A stretch of 64,000 nucleotides of DNA from Siderastrea siderea. Its lineage: Eukaryota; Cnidaria; Anthozoa; Scleractinia; Rhizangiidae. How positions within the stretch are numbered: position 1 is the stretch's first letter; each line of letters begins with the position of its first letter. The translations under genes and the position numbers were made by a program. The DNA is taken from the NCBI GenBank assembly GCA_964030785.1, contig OZ034975.1, positions 17,029,642 to 17,093,641 on the forward strand, written 5' to 3'. Under the pieces are notes generated by a model. That model was not told the DNA's origin. It did no database searches and saw nothing but the letters and a program-made list of their open reading frames with translations. This document shows positions 10,466 to 22,814 of this stretch, in pieces.

Positions 10466-13334
10466 GTAGGTTCTTTCTTCTCTTTGTAGTCCTTGCATGC
10501 CAATACACCTCTTTTGCTTGTTTGTGATGCACTAATCATGATTGATTACCTATGATTTAAAGTAAATATGGAAATATATTTTGAAGACTCCATCACAGAA
10601 AAACGTGATTAAAATATTTCAAATGTTGACTATAAAGACAATTGAATGTGCCCATTAAAAAAAATCATAAAAGGTAATGTATTAGCTTTCCTTCTAGTTG
10701 TTTGCAGAGTCTGCTCTAGTTAATATTCCTAAAATTGCGTTGGACCTGAAGTTACGTAACAATTGAATAGCCCTTTATATTAAAGAAATATAGATTTCAA
10801 ATGTTGATTATAAGGAATGTGCATGCTAAAAAAGCAGGTAATGTTAACTTTCCTTCTAGTTGCTTGCGGAGTCTGCTCTAGTTAATATTCCTAGAATTGC
10901 GTTGGAGGTGAAGTTTAATTACACCGAGTTGTTGATCACAGAAACCTATGGAAATGGACTATTTAAAAGATTCTCCCCATTTATGACTTTGCTAGAGTCT
11001 AAGGTAATTTTAAGGTCATGATGTTTATCACAACGGCACGCATTCACATAAATTTTCATGCACAATCAATGCTCTATTTGGTTAAGCGAGGATTACATGT
11101 TATATTTCCTAAATAAATAAAAAAAATCAACACTTAACGGAACATAATTATCTAAAACCTAAATCATCTTACTTTATTAATAAAGTTGTTTCATAGGCAG
11201 GGCTAAACATTGCATCCTACACTTACACATCAAAAAGTTGTTTGGATTTAATGCGTCCACCCAACTGCTCTTAAAAACTACCTGCATGAACTTTCCACCT
11301 CATAAAACCTAGTATGATGTGAGAATTCAGACCTTCTCGGGTCACCAGTTCTCATGCTATTAAAAGTTACATTTTGTTTAGCAATGAAAATAAAAAGTTG
11401 ACCTTAAATAAAATCTCTATGCCTTGTGCCTCGTAAATTATTTTATAAACTAATCCAGAGTTTTTTTTTTCTCCTTAAAAAAGTGTCCTCTAGATTTGTC
11501 TAATTAAACACAAAACAAGCTCTACAAAAATGTGACGTTATTCAATTCCTTTTACCCTTACTAGAGCAGTACCAGGGACTTGGTAATTGCAATACAGTAA
11601 ATTCAATATTAAACCAACAAGAGATTCAACCTACCATCAATTGAAACAGAAACACAATTAAGAGAGAAACATGCTTAAAAAAATTTCCTGTTTCAAAACA
11701 GGCACAAAACTTTCAGTAGCAAAGAGTCGTTTAAGCGCACACGCCTGGTAAAACCGAAAAAAAAATGCAGTAGAATTTGGCAATTTGAAGCCGGTTATAT
11801 GTAGGGTTACACTTCCTTTGCATGGTTGCAATCCAGATGAAACTGTGGAAGGACGTTGCGATACCTTCACGGGTTTTTTAGATGCGTGCCTCTGAAAATT
11901 CGTTCTTGGGCAACTGAAACTGAAACATCTTTTGCTTTCTACTTTTGTCACTCAAATATTGCTATAATACTTATTGGTAGTTTAAATATATTCTCGGCTT
12001 TAGTCATATTTTGAACAGTTTCGCGACTTCACAATCTTTCTGCTTTTGCTTTCTCTATTTTCCACTTTGTGTCGTTTTCTGAAGAGCACAACAAAAATTG
12101 AGCATTGGCAGTTGATCTTTGGAAACACATGGGATGTTAAAACGAAAACAAGTACAAGCAAAGCACTTTAATGTTGAGAAATCGGTAGAAATAGCAAGTG
12201 TGAGTGAGAATAGATGGCAACTGTTAGTAAATGTATTGAACTAACTTTCGAATCTACAGAATAGTAAAACATGCCAGCACTTTCTTAAAAAAATGTTACT
12301 GGCGGCTGTGTTTAATTGATGTATATCTGCCTCATTTATCTGCAGTCATCCCAAAGCATAGTCAAAGAAACTTTAGTGCTACAAAAATGGAAAGTGATCA
12401 GGAAAAAAAAAGAGAGAATTGCAGTTTTTCTTACGTGTACGGGATCGCGCTAACATTTGTTAACCTGGGTATGGATCGGGTTAGAACAGCCGGTTAAAAT
12501 GCCCATTGGGGTTTCTTGTAGTAAAATCCTACGTATTCTAAAGTAAATGTCTGGAGATAATTATACTTCTAACAAGCGTTCATTTGGTGAACGTTTCATT
12601 CTTTTCGAAGGCAATGAAACATGTTTTCTGCACTTTACACTTGATAAAGAATGATTCTTTTGTAGCCACCGCGAGTGTGCGCGGCTTTCCGTGTATGCGA
12701 CAAATAAAATAATCTATAATAAGCAATAATGGAAAATAAACCTGCAATCTCTTCCTTTTCCTTTAAACGGGTTGATTCGTAAAAAAGACTAAAGTTGCCC
12801 TTTTTTAATTTGCCCTACTTTGCTGCCAGCGTCACAGTTAACTTAACATTTGTGTCAAATTATTATGAAAATTATGGCTAAACAGTAAACCTTCCCATCA
12901 TACACTTGATTCACTTCTTAAGTAATCGAGCACGTCATCAACCATTCAAAGTGGCTGCCTAATTAAAATCGTACAAATTTGTAAGATTGCAAGTCATAGG
13001 ATTAATGATTTATAGTCGCAATTATTTCGAAAGGTGATGATGCAAAAGACAGCAATAAAATTGGTTGAGGAAGGGTTCTTGAGCTCCCGGAGTACCACAC
13101 CTTCTGCAGGCTTCGCAGTTACACAATCTGCCGATTTGTGACACCCTGCCAGCAGAAAATGCACCGACAAAATTGTGGCAAAACATTGGCCATCAAAGAG
13201 ATTCCTATTTAGTTAGAGAATTTAAATAAGTTACCTCTCACCATGTCTTCACAAAATTAAAAAATCTGGTCTTAAAAAAAATACATTAATACACTTTTCT
13301 TTTTTGTGTTAAAAATAAAATTATAATAATAATT

Positions 13335-13818
13335 AGGAGGTTAGGGTTCGATTGCCCATTTATTTTACAACATGCCAAGATAGTACAAAGGCTGTGATTG
13401 CAGAAACTACCGCCTTTCACGGGAGCTCTTCATGCAAATGTTAGTAAAACAAAAGATGACAATAACATCTTGACTTACTTGTACGATCTTATTGAGCCCA
13501 AATATTACAATTATAGACACAGTAATACATATAGTGCAGTTTTTTGTGTGTGCTTTTATGTCTGAAATACTATACTACTGCTATTTTACTATGCCTGTGA
13601 TGATAAAAAAAATTACGTATAACTTGCTATGATTAGTATTAGATTTTTATAGTACTATTCGATTTATTTTAATTTTATTTTCAGTATCTAGTTATATTTT
13701 TGTCCCCAAACTATTATGGGTTTTTGCCAGGCTAGATGGTATAGACACGTAAATAGAGTTTCTTACTTCCTTTACTTACTTACTTAAGAACGTCTCACGT
13801 TAAAAAAAAATAAAATAA

Positions 13819-13884
<66 letters not shown>

Positions 13885-14327
13885 TAGGAGGTTAAGGTTC
13901 GATTGCCTATTTATCTGACAGCATGCCAAGATGGTACAAAGCCTGTGATTTCAGAAACTACGGCCTTTCACGGGAGCTCTTCATGCAAATTTTAATAAAA
14001 CAAAAGATGACAATAACGTCGTAACTTACTTGTACGGTCTTATTGAGTCCAAATATTACAATTATAGACACAGTAATACATACAGTGCAGTTTTTTTTGT
14101 GTACGTTTATGTCTGAAATAATATACTACTGCTATTTTACTATGTCTGTAATGATAAAAAAAATAACGTATACCTTGCTATGATTAGTATTAGATTTTTA
14201 TAGTACTATTCGATTTATTTTAATTTTATTTTCAGTATCTAGTTAGTTTTTGTCCCCAAATTAGTGTGGGTTTTTGCCAGGCTAGATGGTATAGACACGT
14301 AAATAAAGTTTCTTACTTACTTTATAA
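13335..14327 (+). repeat. Direct duplication of a ~0.46-kb block around an AAT microsatellite
   Basis: Bases 13335-13803 and 13881-14327 are near copies (both contain ATTAGGAGGTTA, CACGGGAGCTCTTCATGC and TTTTGCCAGGCTAGATGG). They are separated by (AAT)n at about 13815-13883. The first copy is also preceded by a short AATAAT run, suggesting the microsatellite seeded the duplication. Confidence 0.9.
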
Positions 14328-14820
14328 GAACATCTTACGTTAGAACTTTTCATGCTCAAAGTCCTGACTCAGCCCAGGCTTAAAATTAGCCGTTCTCGTT
14401 AGAAAAATGATAATACGCCCAAAAAGAAAAGAAAAGAAAAGAAAAGAAAAGAAAAAATAAGGAAAACAAAAAGGTAAACGCGTTACGGTTCCTTTTGGTT
14501 TTTGTTGCAATATTTTTGAAGAGGTCAGATGAAATTCACTCATGACTGTAAGCAGTGTCTTCGTTTATTTGTGGTAGAAATACAAGTAAATTCATCTGGA
14601 AAAGCATAGTTGAATTGAAGATGACAATGCTCAAATACAGCTTTTCTAAATCGTCTTTTTCCCGAACTGAGAATTTTCTAGAAACCAAAATGAATCAATA
14701 GCAAAACAGAAGGAGCGTTTTTAATAACTATGACAGTCATGCAGCAAATTATACCGGAACTTGTTCACAAGCAAACGAACTAAAGAATGATGCAAATTCA
14801 TTATATCATCGTAGCTGCCA

Positions 14821-14834
14821 TTAGCTAGATTTTT
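14821..14834. repeat. LINE target-site duplication, left copy
   Basis: TTAGCTAGATTTTT, identical to 20394-20407. The base before it differs on the two sides (A here, C there), fixing the outer limit. The inner limit on this side merges with the poly(T) tail. Confidence 0.9.
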
Positions 14835-15201
14835 TTTTTATTTTTCATTTTTTTTTTATTTTTTTTTTTATTTACAAAATATTACTTACTATACAAAGCT
14901 AAAACTGTTTAACACAGAATACTTACAGTATGGTACCTATGCTACAAGATATTATTATTATATAAGATATTATTATAACTTAGCACGCGGTACAAACGTT
15001 AACAATGCTTACAAAATTTACGAGACATTTTAACAGACTAAAGCTACGATTACAGACTGATGCTATACACTACATATACATAATAAGGCTACATTACTTG
15101 TGCGGTACTGCGATACTGAAATAAGCAAATGACAGAAAAAAATAGAAAGAAATAGAAAGAAAAAAAAAATTAACAAGACGGATAGTCAAACAAAAGGAGG
15201 C

Positions 15202-18200
15202 TCAAATACTTATTTGTGATTTGGATTTATGTTTTTCAATTTCAAGGTGGCTTTTAAGTATAGCAAAAAAAGCTTCCCAGATATAATCCTCTTCTCTTCG
15301 TGACGCAGTATAAATATAATATTTGGCGATGATTAAACAGAGGTTCAAACCAAGGCGACGAGGAAGATCTTGAGTGAATCCATAGATTATATTCTGTTCT
15401 GATAGGGTGATAGAGTCTGAGTGCTTTCTGTTCCACCAGAGAGCAAACTGGGTCCAAAAGGTTTGTACAAAAGAGCATGTTACAAAAAGGTGTATCAAGG
15501 TTTGTTTCTCGTTGCAAAGATGGCATTTCTCGTGTTGAATAAGTGAGTCCCTAAAAAGAGTGGCATTAGTGGGTAAAATGTGATGGATAATCTTGAATTG
15601 AAAAATAGTGAGTCTGATGTCTTTAGTGACCTTAAAGGGAATGCTATACGTAAGTCGTATTGTTTCTTCATCGAAATTAGCCTGTGTCATCCTCTTTTCA
15701 GCCGTGGGTTTTTCAGATTTCATTTTTACGAACATCTAGCTCGCAACTTTGCAAGAAATTTTATTTAGTGATAACTTAGTTGTGCCGTGAATTAAAGAGT
15801 TTGTTATAAGTTCGCCTTTTCCTTTTAAATGATTGATCCATTTTTTAGGGATTGCGTGGCAAAGGCCATAATACTTTAAAAAGTTAGTCTTTATCTGAAA
15901 CGTAGATGCAAAATCGTTAAAGGTTAAGAAAGAGTCCTCTTTGAAGATGTCACCGATTTTAGTGACACCAGCTTCATGCCACTGTTTATAGTAAACTGAG
16001 GATCCGTCAATTGTAAACAACCTGTTATTCCATATGATTTCCTCTAGTATTTGGTCTTTGGATTCGGGAGTAGAAACAGTTAGTTTTTGCCATGCTTCTA
16101 AGGCTTCTTTGTAAAAGTTCAGCGGTATTTTTACTTTCAGAGACTTCATTTCATAGTTGCATTCAAAAAGAAATCGGCCGCCTACGTTGTTTAGATATGC
16201 TAGAGGAATGTGACTCCAACTAGCGTTGTGCGGACTATCATTTAATCGCTTAATCCATGTGACGTTGAGAGAATTGTTAATGATATCAAAGTCAGGCATA
16301 TTAAGACCTCCTTTCTCCTTTGGACCTATCATAGCAGTATGCTTGATTTTCGCTGTTTTTCTCCAGATGAAAGATTTGATAGTCTGATTAACCGTTTTGA
16401 CAAAAGAATGTGGAAACGATAGCATAGAAGTGTTGTAGATAAGTTTTGACAGCGCAAGAGTTTTTAGAATGGTTATACGACCGTCTAACGAGAGGTTCCT
16501 TGGATACCATATGTTTAGTAGATTTTTCATGGAAGTGAGCTTTTGTTCGAAATTTTTTTGATGGGAGACTTCGTCGCTATACGTGAAGTGAATTCCAAGT
16601 GCGAAAACTGGTTCCGATGGCCATGCAATGTCAAAGTGTTTAGTCTTTTTATTTCGATTCGCGCCTAACCACATTCCTTCAGTTTTGGTTGTGTTTATTT
16701 CGAGACCAGAACACTTCTGAAAGGCGTGAAGCAATTTGAAAAGATTTTCAGCTGACTGAAGGTCAGCAACAAAGGCGGTTGTGTCGTCTGCGTATTGTGA
16801 AACTTTAAATTCTTTGTCAAAAACTATAATTCCATTAATGGTTTTGTCTTGTCGAATTGCATTAGCTAATATTTCTGCGCAAAGTACAAAAAGTGCGCCG
16901 GAAAGCGGGCATCCCTGCCGTACGCCACGTTCGATTTTGAAGAACTCGGAGGCATATCCGTTGTTCATGACACAACTGGAACAGTTTGTGTAAAAGGTTT
17001 TAATCCATTGTTGAATTTCAGGACCGAAATTAAACGCTTCTAGTGTCTTGAATACGAAGTTCCAATCAAGTGTATCGAATGCTTTTTTAAAGTCGATAAA
17101 TAATGCTATGCCAGGTATGTTTTCTGACTCTGTTACTTTCATAATATCTTGGATGAGCCTGATGTTTTGACCGATATAGCGACCTTTCACGTAACCAGTT
17201 TGATCTTCATTTATAAGTTTAGGGAGAACTGTAGCGATTCTGTGAGCCATGGTTTTAGTTGCAATCTTATAATCAACATTAAGTAAAGTGAGAGGTCTCC
17301 AATTTTCAAGATAGGATTTGTCTTTTTTCTTTTTCGGTATTACTTTGATGATCCCTTGCTTTTGGGTTATGTTCATTTGTCCCCGCTGGAAAGCATAATT
17401 GAAACTTTGTGTCATTTCTTCTCCTAACAAAGACCAAAAGTGTAAATAAAATTCCACAGAAAGGCCGTCGCTACCGGGACACTTTCCTTTAGCGCACTCT
17501 TTTAGCACATTATAACATTCTTCAGAGCGTAGGGGGTTTTCAAGTTTATCTTGCTCAGGTTTGTCAAGTTTGGGCAGATTTGCGTTTAGAAAAAATATAT
17601 CATTTTGCGTTGCATCACACGGGCTAGCAGTGTAGAGGTTTTTGTAGAAGAGCCTCTGGGATCTCAAGATCTCGTCTGGGTCAGTAATTTCCCTTCCGTC
17701 GTATTTTAATTTTGTGATGTGAGTTTTAGAATGTTGCCTCTTTTCTAAGTTTAAGAAGTACTTAGTGTTTCTTTCACCTTCTTCGTGCCAACGAATTCTG
17801 CTTCTTACAATAGCGCCTTTTGTTCTATATTCTGTAATCTTATTCAGTTCAGCTCGGAGTCGGTATAGTTCTATGATGTTTTCTCTTGATCTGTTTGTTT
17901 TAAGTACGTTCATCAAATGATCAATTTTATTTTGTAGTTCTTTTTCTGCGTTTCTTCGGAATTTATTTTCCCTTTTCGAATACTGGACACAAAAACCCCT
18001 CACTTCCATTTTTAGCATGTCCCAGTAAAGACCTTTATCTTCAAGGTAGTTGTGTTTAGCTTTGAACTCTGGGATTTTGGCTTTGAGTTCGGAAGTGAAC
18101 TTGTCATCTTTTAGTAGCGAGTTATTTATTTTCCAGAAGCCTGGGCCGCGCTTAGTATATTCCTCGGACTGAAGAACAAAACTAATTGCCGAGTGATCGG

Positions 18201-18894
18201 AGAAAGTGGGGCTTGTAATATCTGTCTTAAGAAAAGATGGGGAAAGATTTTTAGAGACAAGCCAATAATCTAATCGGCATTGAATTTTTAGAGAATGATT
18301 GCGCCACGTGAATTGTGATAGATTTGGATGTTGGCTTCTCCAAACATCCTGCAATTTATGATTGCTGCATAAACTGTTTATTTCTCTAATTACTGACTTT
18401 TTCTTTTCAATAGAGGTGCCGCCGGTTTTGTCTAGCGGTGTTAGTGCGCAGTTGAGGTCGCCGCCTAAAATAATTTGCAAGTTTGTGTGTTGTTTGAGGG
18501 TGTTATTTAGGTTGGAGAAGAAAGTATTTTGTGATGAATTGTCATTTGGAGCATAAACATTGCATAACAGGAAAGTAGAATCGTGGATAATGATTTCAAG
18601 CATCAAGTATCTCCCGTTTTTGTCTGCGATAGTATTATCTACTTGAAAGTCGAGTTTTGGGTTAAATAAAATCATCACACCCCGGGAATGTCTAGATCCA
18701 TGGCTGTAATGGATTTTGCCACCCCATTCTGATCTCCATATTTCTTCTACGCTTTCCGTGGAGTAGGTTTCTTGCAAAAATATGATATCAGCTTTACTAT
18801 TGTGGGCCCAGCGAAAAACTTGTCTCCTCTTTCGCGCCTGGTTCAAACCTCTTGCGTTAATTGACAGAAATGATAATCTAAGTGGCGTTGCCAT
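15202..18894 (-). CDS. LINE ORF2: endonuclease-reverse transcriptase, one in-frame stop
   Basis: ATG at 18894 opens 1052 codons to a TAG at 15736-15738. The same frame then continues 177 codons to 15202, so ORF2 is ~1230 codons with one premature amber stop. Residues ~1-235 are an APE-type endonuclease (NARGLN, FLQETYS, GGDLNCAL, SDHSAISF). Residues ~470-760 are a reverse transcriptase (NWRPLTLLNVDYK, FIDFKKAFDT, GVRQGCPLSG, catalytic YADD at residues 701-704). After the stop a C-x2-C-x7-H-x4-C zinc-knuckle-like motif (CHLCNEKQTLIHLFVTC) gives the usual C-terminal end of such LINEs. The enzyme would nick target DNA and prime cDNA synthesis from its own RNA. The stop removes the C-terminal knuckle, which would probably impair activity unless read through or a sequencing error. 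Confidence 0.96.
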
Positions 18895-19353
18895 GGCTAG
18901 TTTTGAACATTATTGTGCTTTGAAGAGGAGAATGTTTGCGTGTATCAATTCTGTTATTATCTGTTTTTAAGCTTATATGCCCTTGAGAATGAGTTGAAAT
19001 GCAAATTTTTGAGCATAGTATCCAAGTGCTTGTGACTTTTATGCGAGCGAAAACAAAGCGACAAGGAATAACATAAGACACCAAAAAATAAATGAGCACC
19101 AAAATTAAGCTAAAACAGCAAACATAAAATGGGTACATCGACAACACGAAGAAAAGAAAAATTAAACGAGCCCCTACAGTTGGGCTTAATACGCACTTCT
19201 TTGCGTTTCGGCGGACTGGATCCAGCAAATAAATGATTGCCTGATTCACTACGTATTGCAGCGTTCGCCCGACCGCTAAACTCGATTAACAATTGCGTTA
19301 ATTTTGGAAAAGGTAGGACATGCTAGCGGATTTCAAGTGTTGATAAGTTACTT

Positions 19354-20309
19354 CTAAGGCGGGACTATGGTGTTAGAGTGATTTAATAGACTTAAGTCAA
19401 AGGGTTTGCCAATAGGCCATAACCTCCCTCTTATATAAAGTTTGTCAGGTTGCGACTTACTGAAAGCTGCTGGGATGTTGTTTCTTCTGGCTGTTTTGAA
19501 GATTTCCATCTGCTTTCGTCTTCTTTCGACGATGCCGTAGGGCAAGTCTTGGTACATTTTATAGTCCGTATCTTTTAAACGGCGGCCCAAAGCAAGAATT
19601 TGCTCGCAATCTTTGTAGCGTAAAAACCTTGCGATTATTGGTCTGGGTTTTGCATCTTTCTTGCTGTTAAGACGGTGAACTCGCTGAATCTCTACGCTTC
19701 TTGCGTCTTTGTATCCGAGCTCCGTTTCTAGGAAATTACGAAGGACCGTTTCTGTGTCTTCTTGTCTCCCGTTCGGTTCGGGTTCCTCTTCGATATTTTC
19801 AAACTTGATATTCTCTCTTCTGGAGTAAGCTTCCAAATAAAGGTTCTTATTTTCCAGGTCTGCAATTTTTTCTTCAAGCTGGCTTTCTTGTTCGGACAGT
19901 TTTAGCAGATCTGCTCTTTGTACTCCTTAAAGCTCTCGGTGGTTTTCTTGTATTGGTCTTCCGCGGAATTTAGACTTTCTTTGAAGTCGTTGATATCTCG
20001 GTTCGCCGAGGCTTGCGCGAGCTCTAGTGATTGGATTCGCGTGTCCATTCTGGAGAGCGTTTCTTGGAGGATTTTAACCGATTTTTCTATCGCATCAAGC
20101 TTTTCAAGTTTAGTCAGGATCGCTTGCAGCTTTCCGTCTAAGGTCTCAGACATTTCGAACACTGACAGCGGGTTCTCTTCACCCTCGTGGTTAGTTAACG
20201 AAGAGTTTTCGTTTCTTGATTTCTTGTTTTCTTGCGTTAGACGAGGAGGTGACGACGATTCTTCCGAGGATGATGAACGAAATCTTTTTTTTCTATTGGT
20301 TTCCGCCAA
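19354..20309 (-). CDS. LINE ORF1: coiled-coil RNA-binding protein, frameshifted
   Basis: The first part (20309-19902) is Ser/Lys/Arg/Glu-rich then a long coiled coil (LTKLEKLDAIEKSVKILQ). The second (to 19354) has YSRRENIKFENIEEE, the RNA-recognition-type core, and RFLRYKDCEQIL and YGIVERRRKQ, as in L1-type ORF1 (Transposase_22). The frames differ by one base. Reading upstream of 19836 in the second frame gives an uninterrupted coiled-coil stretch (SEQESQLEEKIADLENKN) back to about 19921, so a single indel near 19905-19921 breaks an ORF of ~317 codons. No in-frame ATG is seen at the start. The ATG at 20318-20320 is in another frame, so a second small shift there is likely. The protein would coat the LINE RNA as a trimer. 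Confidence 0.9.
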
Positions 20310-20393
20310 GTTTCGGCCATAAAGAGCCGGTGAAAAATGAAAGTTTTGCGGCCGTTCGCGAAACGCGTCTTTACGCGGCCATTGTTCGTCCCC

Positions 20394-20407
20394 TTAGCTA
20401 GATTTTT
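20394..20407. repeat. LINE target-site duplication, right copy
   Basis: TTAGCTAGATTTTT followed by GCGTTACTTTATGAG, which is the uninterrupted sequence of the other array units. Confidence 0.9.
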
Positions 20408-21064
20408 GCGTTACTTTATGAGGAAAACTGCTGAAAATCCTAATGTTGCTTAATCAGACGTGTTTAAAGGCTTTTTCTGTAGGTTCTGTATTAAACAATA
20501 TCTTGGATTCTGCTTTTTGTACAGCACAGCAGAAATCGCACAAGGGACTGTTACTTTTGTGTTTCTTGTTTTCTTGTCTGTCTTGTTTTGTTGTGTATTG
20601 TTTCACGCCTGGTTAATGAATACTGAAAATAACACAAATAAAGTACCGGAAAGTTGAAAAAAAGGCGCATGAAATAAATTGCTGTTGTGTTTTATTGCTT
20701 CAAGCCTGCACTGCAGGCCTAAAATGAACAGTTTACTTGTATGGCATATGTTCGATAATATGATTTAGTTATTACATGATTAGGTTGTTTTTATTGAAAT
20801 TAATTAAAATTCGCATAGAAACCACATTTAATTCCCGAATTTTATTTTATTTTTTTCTTCTTACTGCAAGTTTTCGTGGTAAATAATCCCTCATTTATTT
20901 GCCCACCGCTACTGACATGGAAGTCTGCATGACAGAGCAATTGTTTTAATGCTTGTTTCTGCGCCGTGCAGCGAGTTAAGCAGGGAACAAAACTCTTCAA
21001 ATTTGTAGCGTGTGAATTTTTGTTGACCACTTGTTGTGGACTGTGGTCTTAGCAAGGTGAAATC

Positions 21065-21131
21065 ATGACTTCTAAGGTCTTTCATTTTTTGGTTGTAACC
21101 ACGTTCCTCGTTTTTAAGACAGGAGCTGATG
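21065..21131 (+). CDS. Signal-peptide first exon, copy 3
   Basis: Open frame MTSKVFHFLVVTTFLVFK then TGAD and the donor G|GTAGGT, 67 bases, phase 1. Nearly identical to copy 2 (FFA to FLV in the core), so units 2 and 3 are the most recent duplicates by this exon. The 5' flank is conserved (CTTAGCAAGGTGAAATC). It lies about 0.7 kb right of the LINE, whose minus-strand 5' end faces it, so LINE promoter activity could affect it. That is inference. Confidence 0.65.
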
Positions 21132-22814
21132 GTAGGTTCTTTCTTCTCTTTGTAGTCCTTGCATGCCAATACACCTCTTTCGCTTGTTTGTGATGCACTA
21201 ATCATGATTGATTACCTATGATTACCTATGAAGTAAATATGGCAATATATTTTGAGGACTCCATCACAGAAAAACATGATTAAAATATTTCAAATGACAA
21301 ATATTTAAAATGACAATTGAATGTGCACGTTAAAAAAATCATAAAAAGTCATGTATTAGCTTTCCTTCTGGTTGCTTGCGGAGTCTGCTCTAGTTAACAA
21401 CGGCACGCATTCACATAAATTTTCATGCACAATCAATGCTAAGTGAGGATTACATGTTATATTTCCTAAATAAAAAAAAGCTTAACACTTAACGGAACAT
21501 AATTATCTAAAACCTAAATCATCTTACTTTATTAATAAAGTTGTTTCTGAGGTAGTGCTAAGTATTGCGTCCTAGCCTACACATCAAAAAGTTGTTTGGT
21601 TTTAATGCGTCCACCCAACTGCTCTTAAAACTACCTGCATGAACTTCCCATCTCATAAAACCTAGTACGATGTAAGAATTCAGACCTTCGCGGTTCACCA
21701 ATTTTCATGCTATTAAAACTCCCATTATAGTTTAGCAACTAAAATGAAAGGTTATCGTTAAATAAAACCTCCATGCGTTGTGTCTTTGTAAATAATTTTA
21801 AAACTAATCCAGAGTTTATTGGTTTTTTTTCTCCTTAAAAAAGCGTCCTCTAGATCTGTCTAATTAAGCGCAAAGAAAGCTGTTACAAAAAGGGTGACGT
21901 TATTCAATTCGTTTTACTCCTACTAACGCAATACCAGGGACTTGGTAATAGCAATACTGTAAATTTAACATTAAACGAACAGGAGTTTCAACCTACCATC
22001 AACTAAAACAGAAACACAGTTGAGAAAGAAATATGCTTGAAAAAATTTTCCTGTTTCAAAATAGGCAAAAAACTTTCAGTAGCAATTAATGAGTCGTTTA
22101 AGCGTACACGCCTGGTAAAACAGAAAAAAAATGCGGTAGAAGTATATTTCAATTTGCAGTCGGCTATAGGTAGGGTTACACTTCCTTTACATGGTCACAA
22201 TCCAGATAAAACGGTGCAGGGATATTGCCTTTACTTCAGAGTTTTTTTTTAGATGCGTGCCTCTGAAAATTCGTTCTTGTGCAACTGAAACTGAAACATT
22301 TTTTGCTTTCTACTTTTGTCACTCAAATATTGTAGAGTACTTATTCGTAGTTTAAATATATACTGGGCTTTAGTCATATTTTGAACAGTTTCGCGACGCC
22401 ACAATCTTTCTGCTTTTGCTTTCTATTTTTCACTTTGCGTCGTTTTCTGGAGAAGACAACAAAAATTGCGCATTGTCGATTGATCTTAGGAAACATGTGT
22501 GATGTTAAAACGAAAAAAATACAAACAAAGCACTTTAATGTTGAGAAAACGGTGTAAATAGATAGCAAGTGTGAGTGCGAATAGATGGCAACTGCTAGTA
22601 AATGTATGCAACTAACTTTCGTATCTACAGAATAGTAAAACATGCCAGCAGTTTTTAAAAAAAAAAAGGTATTGGCGGTTGTTTTTTGTTATGTATATGT
22701 GCCTTATTAATCTGCAGTCATCCCAAAGTATAGTAAAAAAAACAAGTGCTACAAGAACGCAATGTGATCAGGAAAATAGTGATTGTCTCAAATTGCATTT
22801 TTTTATTTTATTAC

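Larger units (their letters stand above)
9375..14335 (+). repeat. Tandem array unit 2 (signal-peptide exon copy 2, long 3' block)
   Basis: This is the longest uninterrupted unit. It repeats the landmarks of unit 1 to about 11560. It then carries a block (11560-13250) shared with units 3, 4, 5 and the diverged unit 7 (for example GTAGGGTTACACTTCC and GACTTCACAATCTTTCTGC). It ends in a duplicated 0.5-kb block with an AAT microsatellite. Apart from the exon at 10399, only shadow ORFs are present. Confidence 0.8.
14835..20393 (-). mobile_element. Full-length L1/Tx1-like LINE retrotransposon
   Basis: A 5.56-kb non-LTR element on the minus strand with an ~84-bp 5' leader, ORF1 (20309-19354), a ~460-bp spacer, ORF2 (18894-15202), a ~350-bp 3' UTR, and an A-rich tail read here as interrupted T-runs at 14832-14873. 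It is flanked by the 14-bp duplication TTAGCTAGATTTTT. The duplication and intact 5' end show one complete target-primed insertion into array unit 3. With only one stop and one or two small frameshifts it is a fairly young copy, but not obviously autonomous as read. ORF1 with a coiled coil plus an APE-type endonuclease/RT ORF2 fits the L1/Tx1 group. Confidence 0.96.
14336..22800 (+). repeat. Tandem array unit 3, split by a LINE insertion
   Basis: Starts with the AAAGTCCTGACTCAG block at 14357 and is cut at 14834 by the LINE. It resumes at 20394 with TTAGCTAGATTTTTGCG, and carries signal-peptide exon copy 3 and the 3' block to about 22800. Removing the LINE restores the order seen in units 1, 2 and 5. 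A GAAAA pentamer run lies at about 14423-14455. Confidence 0.85.

Noticed and set aside
11658..11951. 97-codon minus-strand ORF as a gene
   Set aside because: Sister array units at the same block have stops and shifts in this frame, and no domain is visible; a by-product of the repeat.
19918..20322. 134-codon plus-strand ORF opposite LINE ORF1
   Set aside because: Antisense shadow of the Ser/Glu-rich ORF1; no independent coding signal.
22037..22252. 71-codon plus-strand ORF in unit 3
   Set aside because: Not kept in units 2 and 5 at the aligned position; no splice or domain support.
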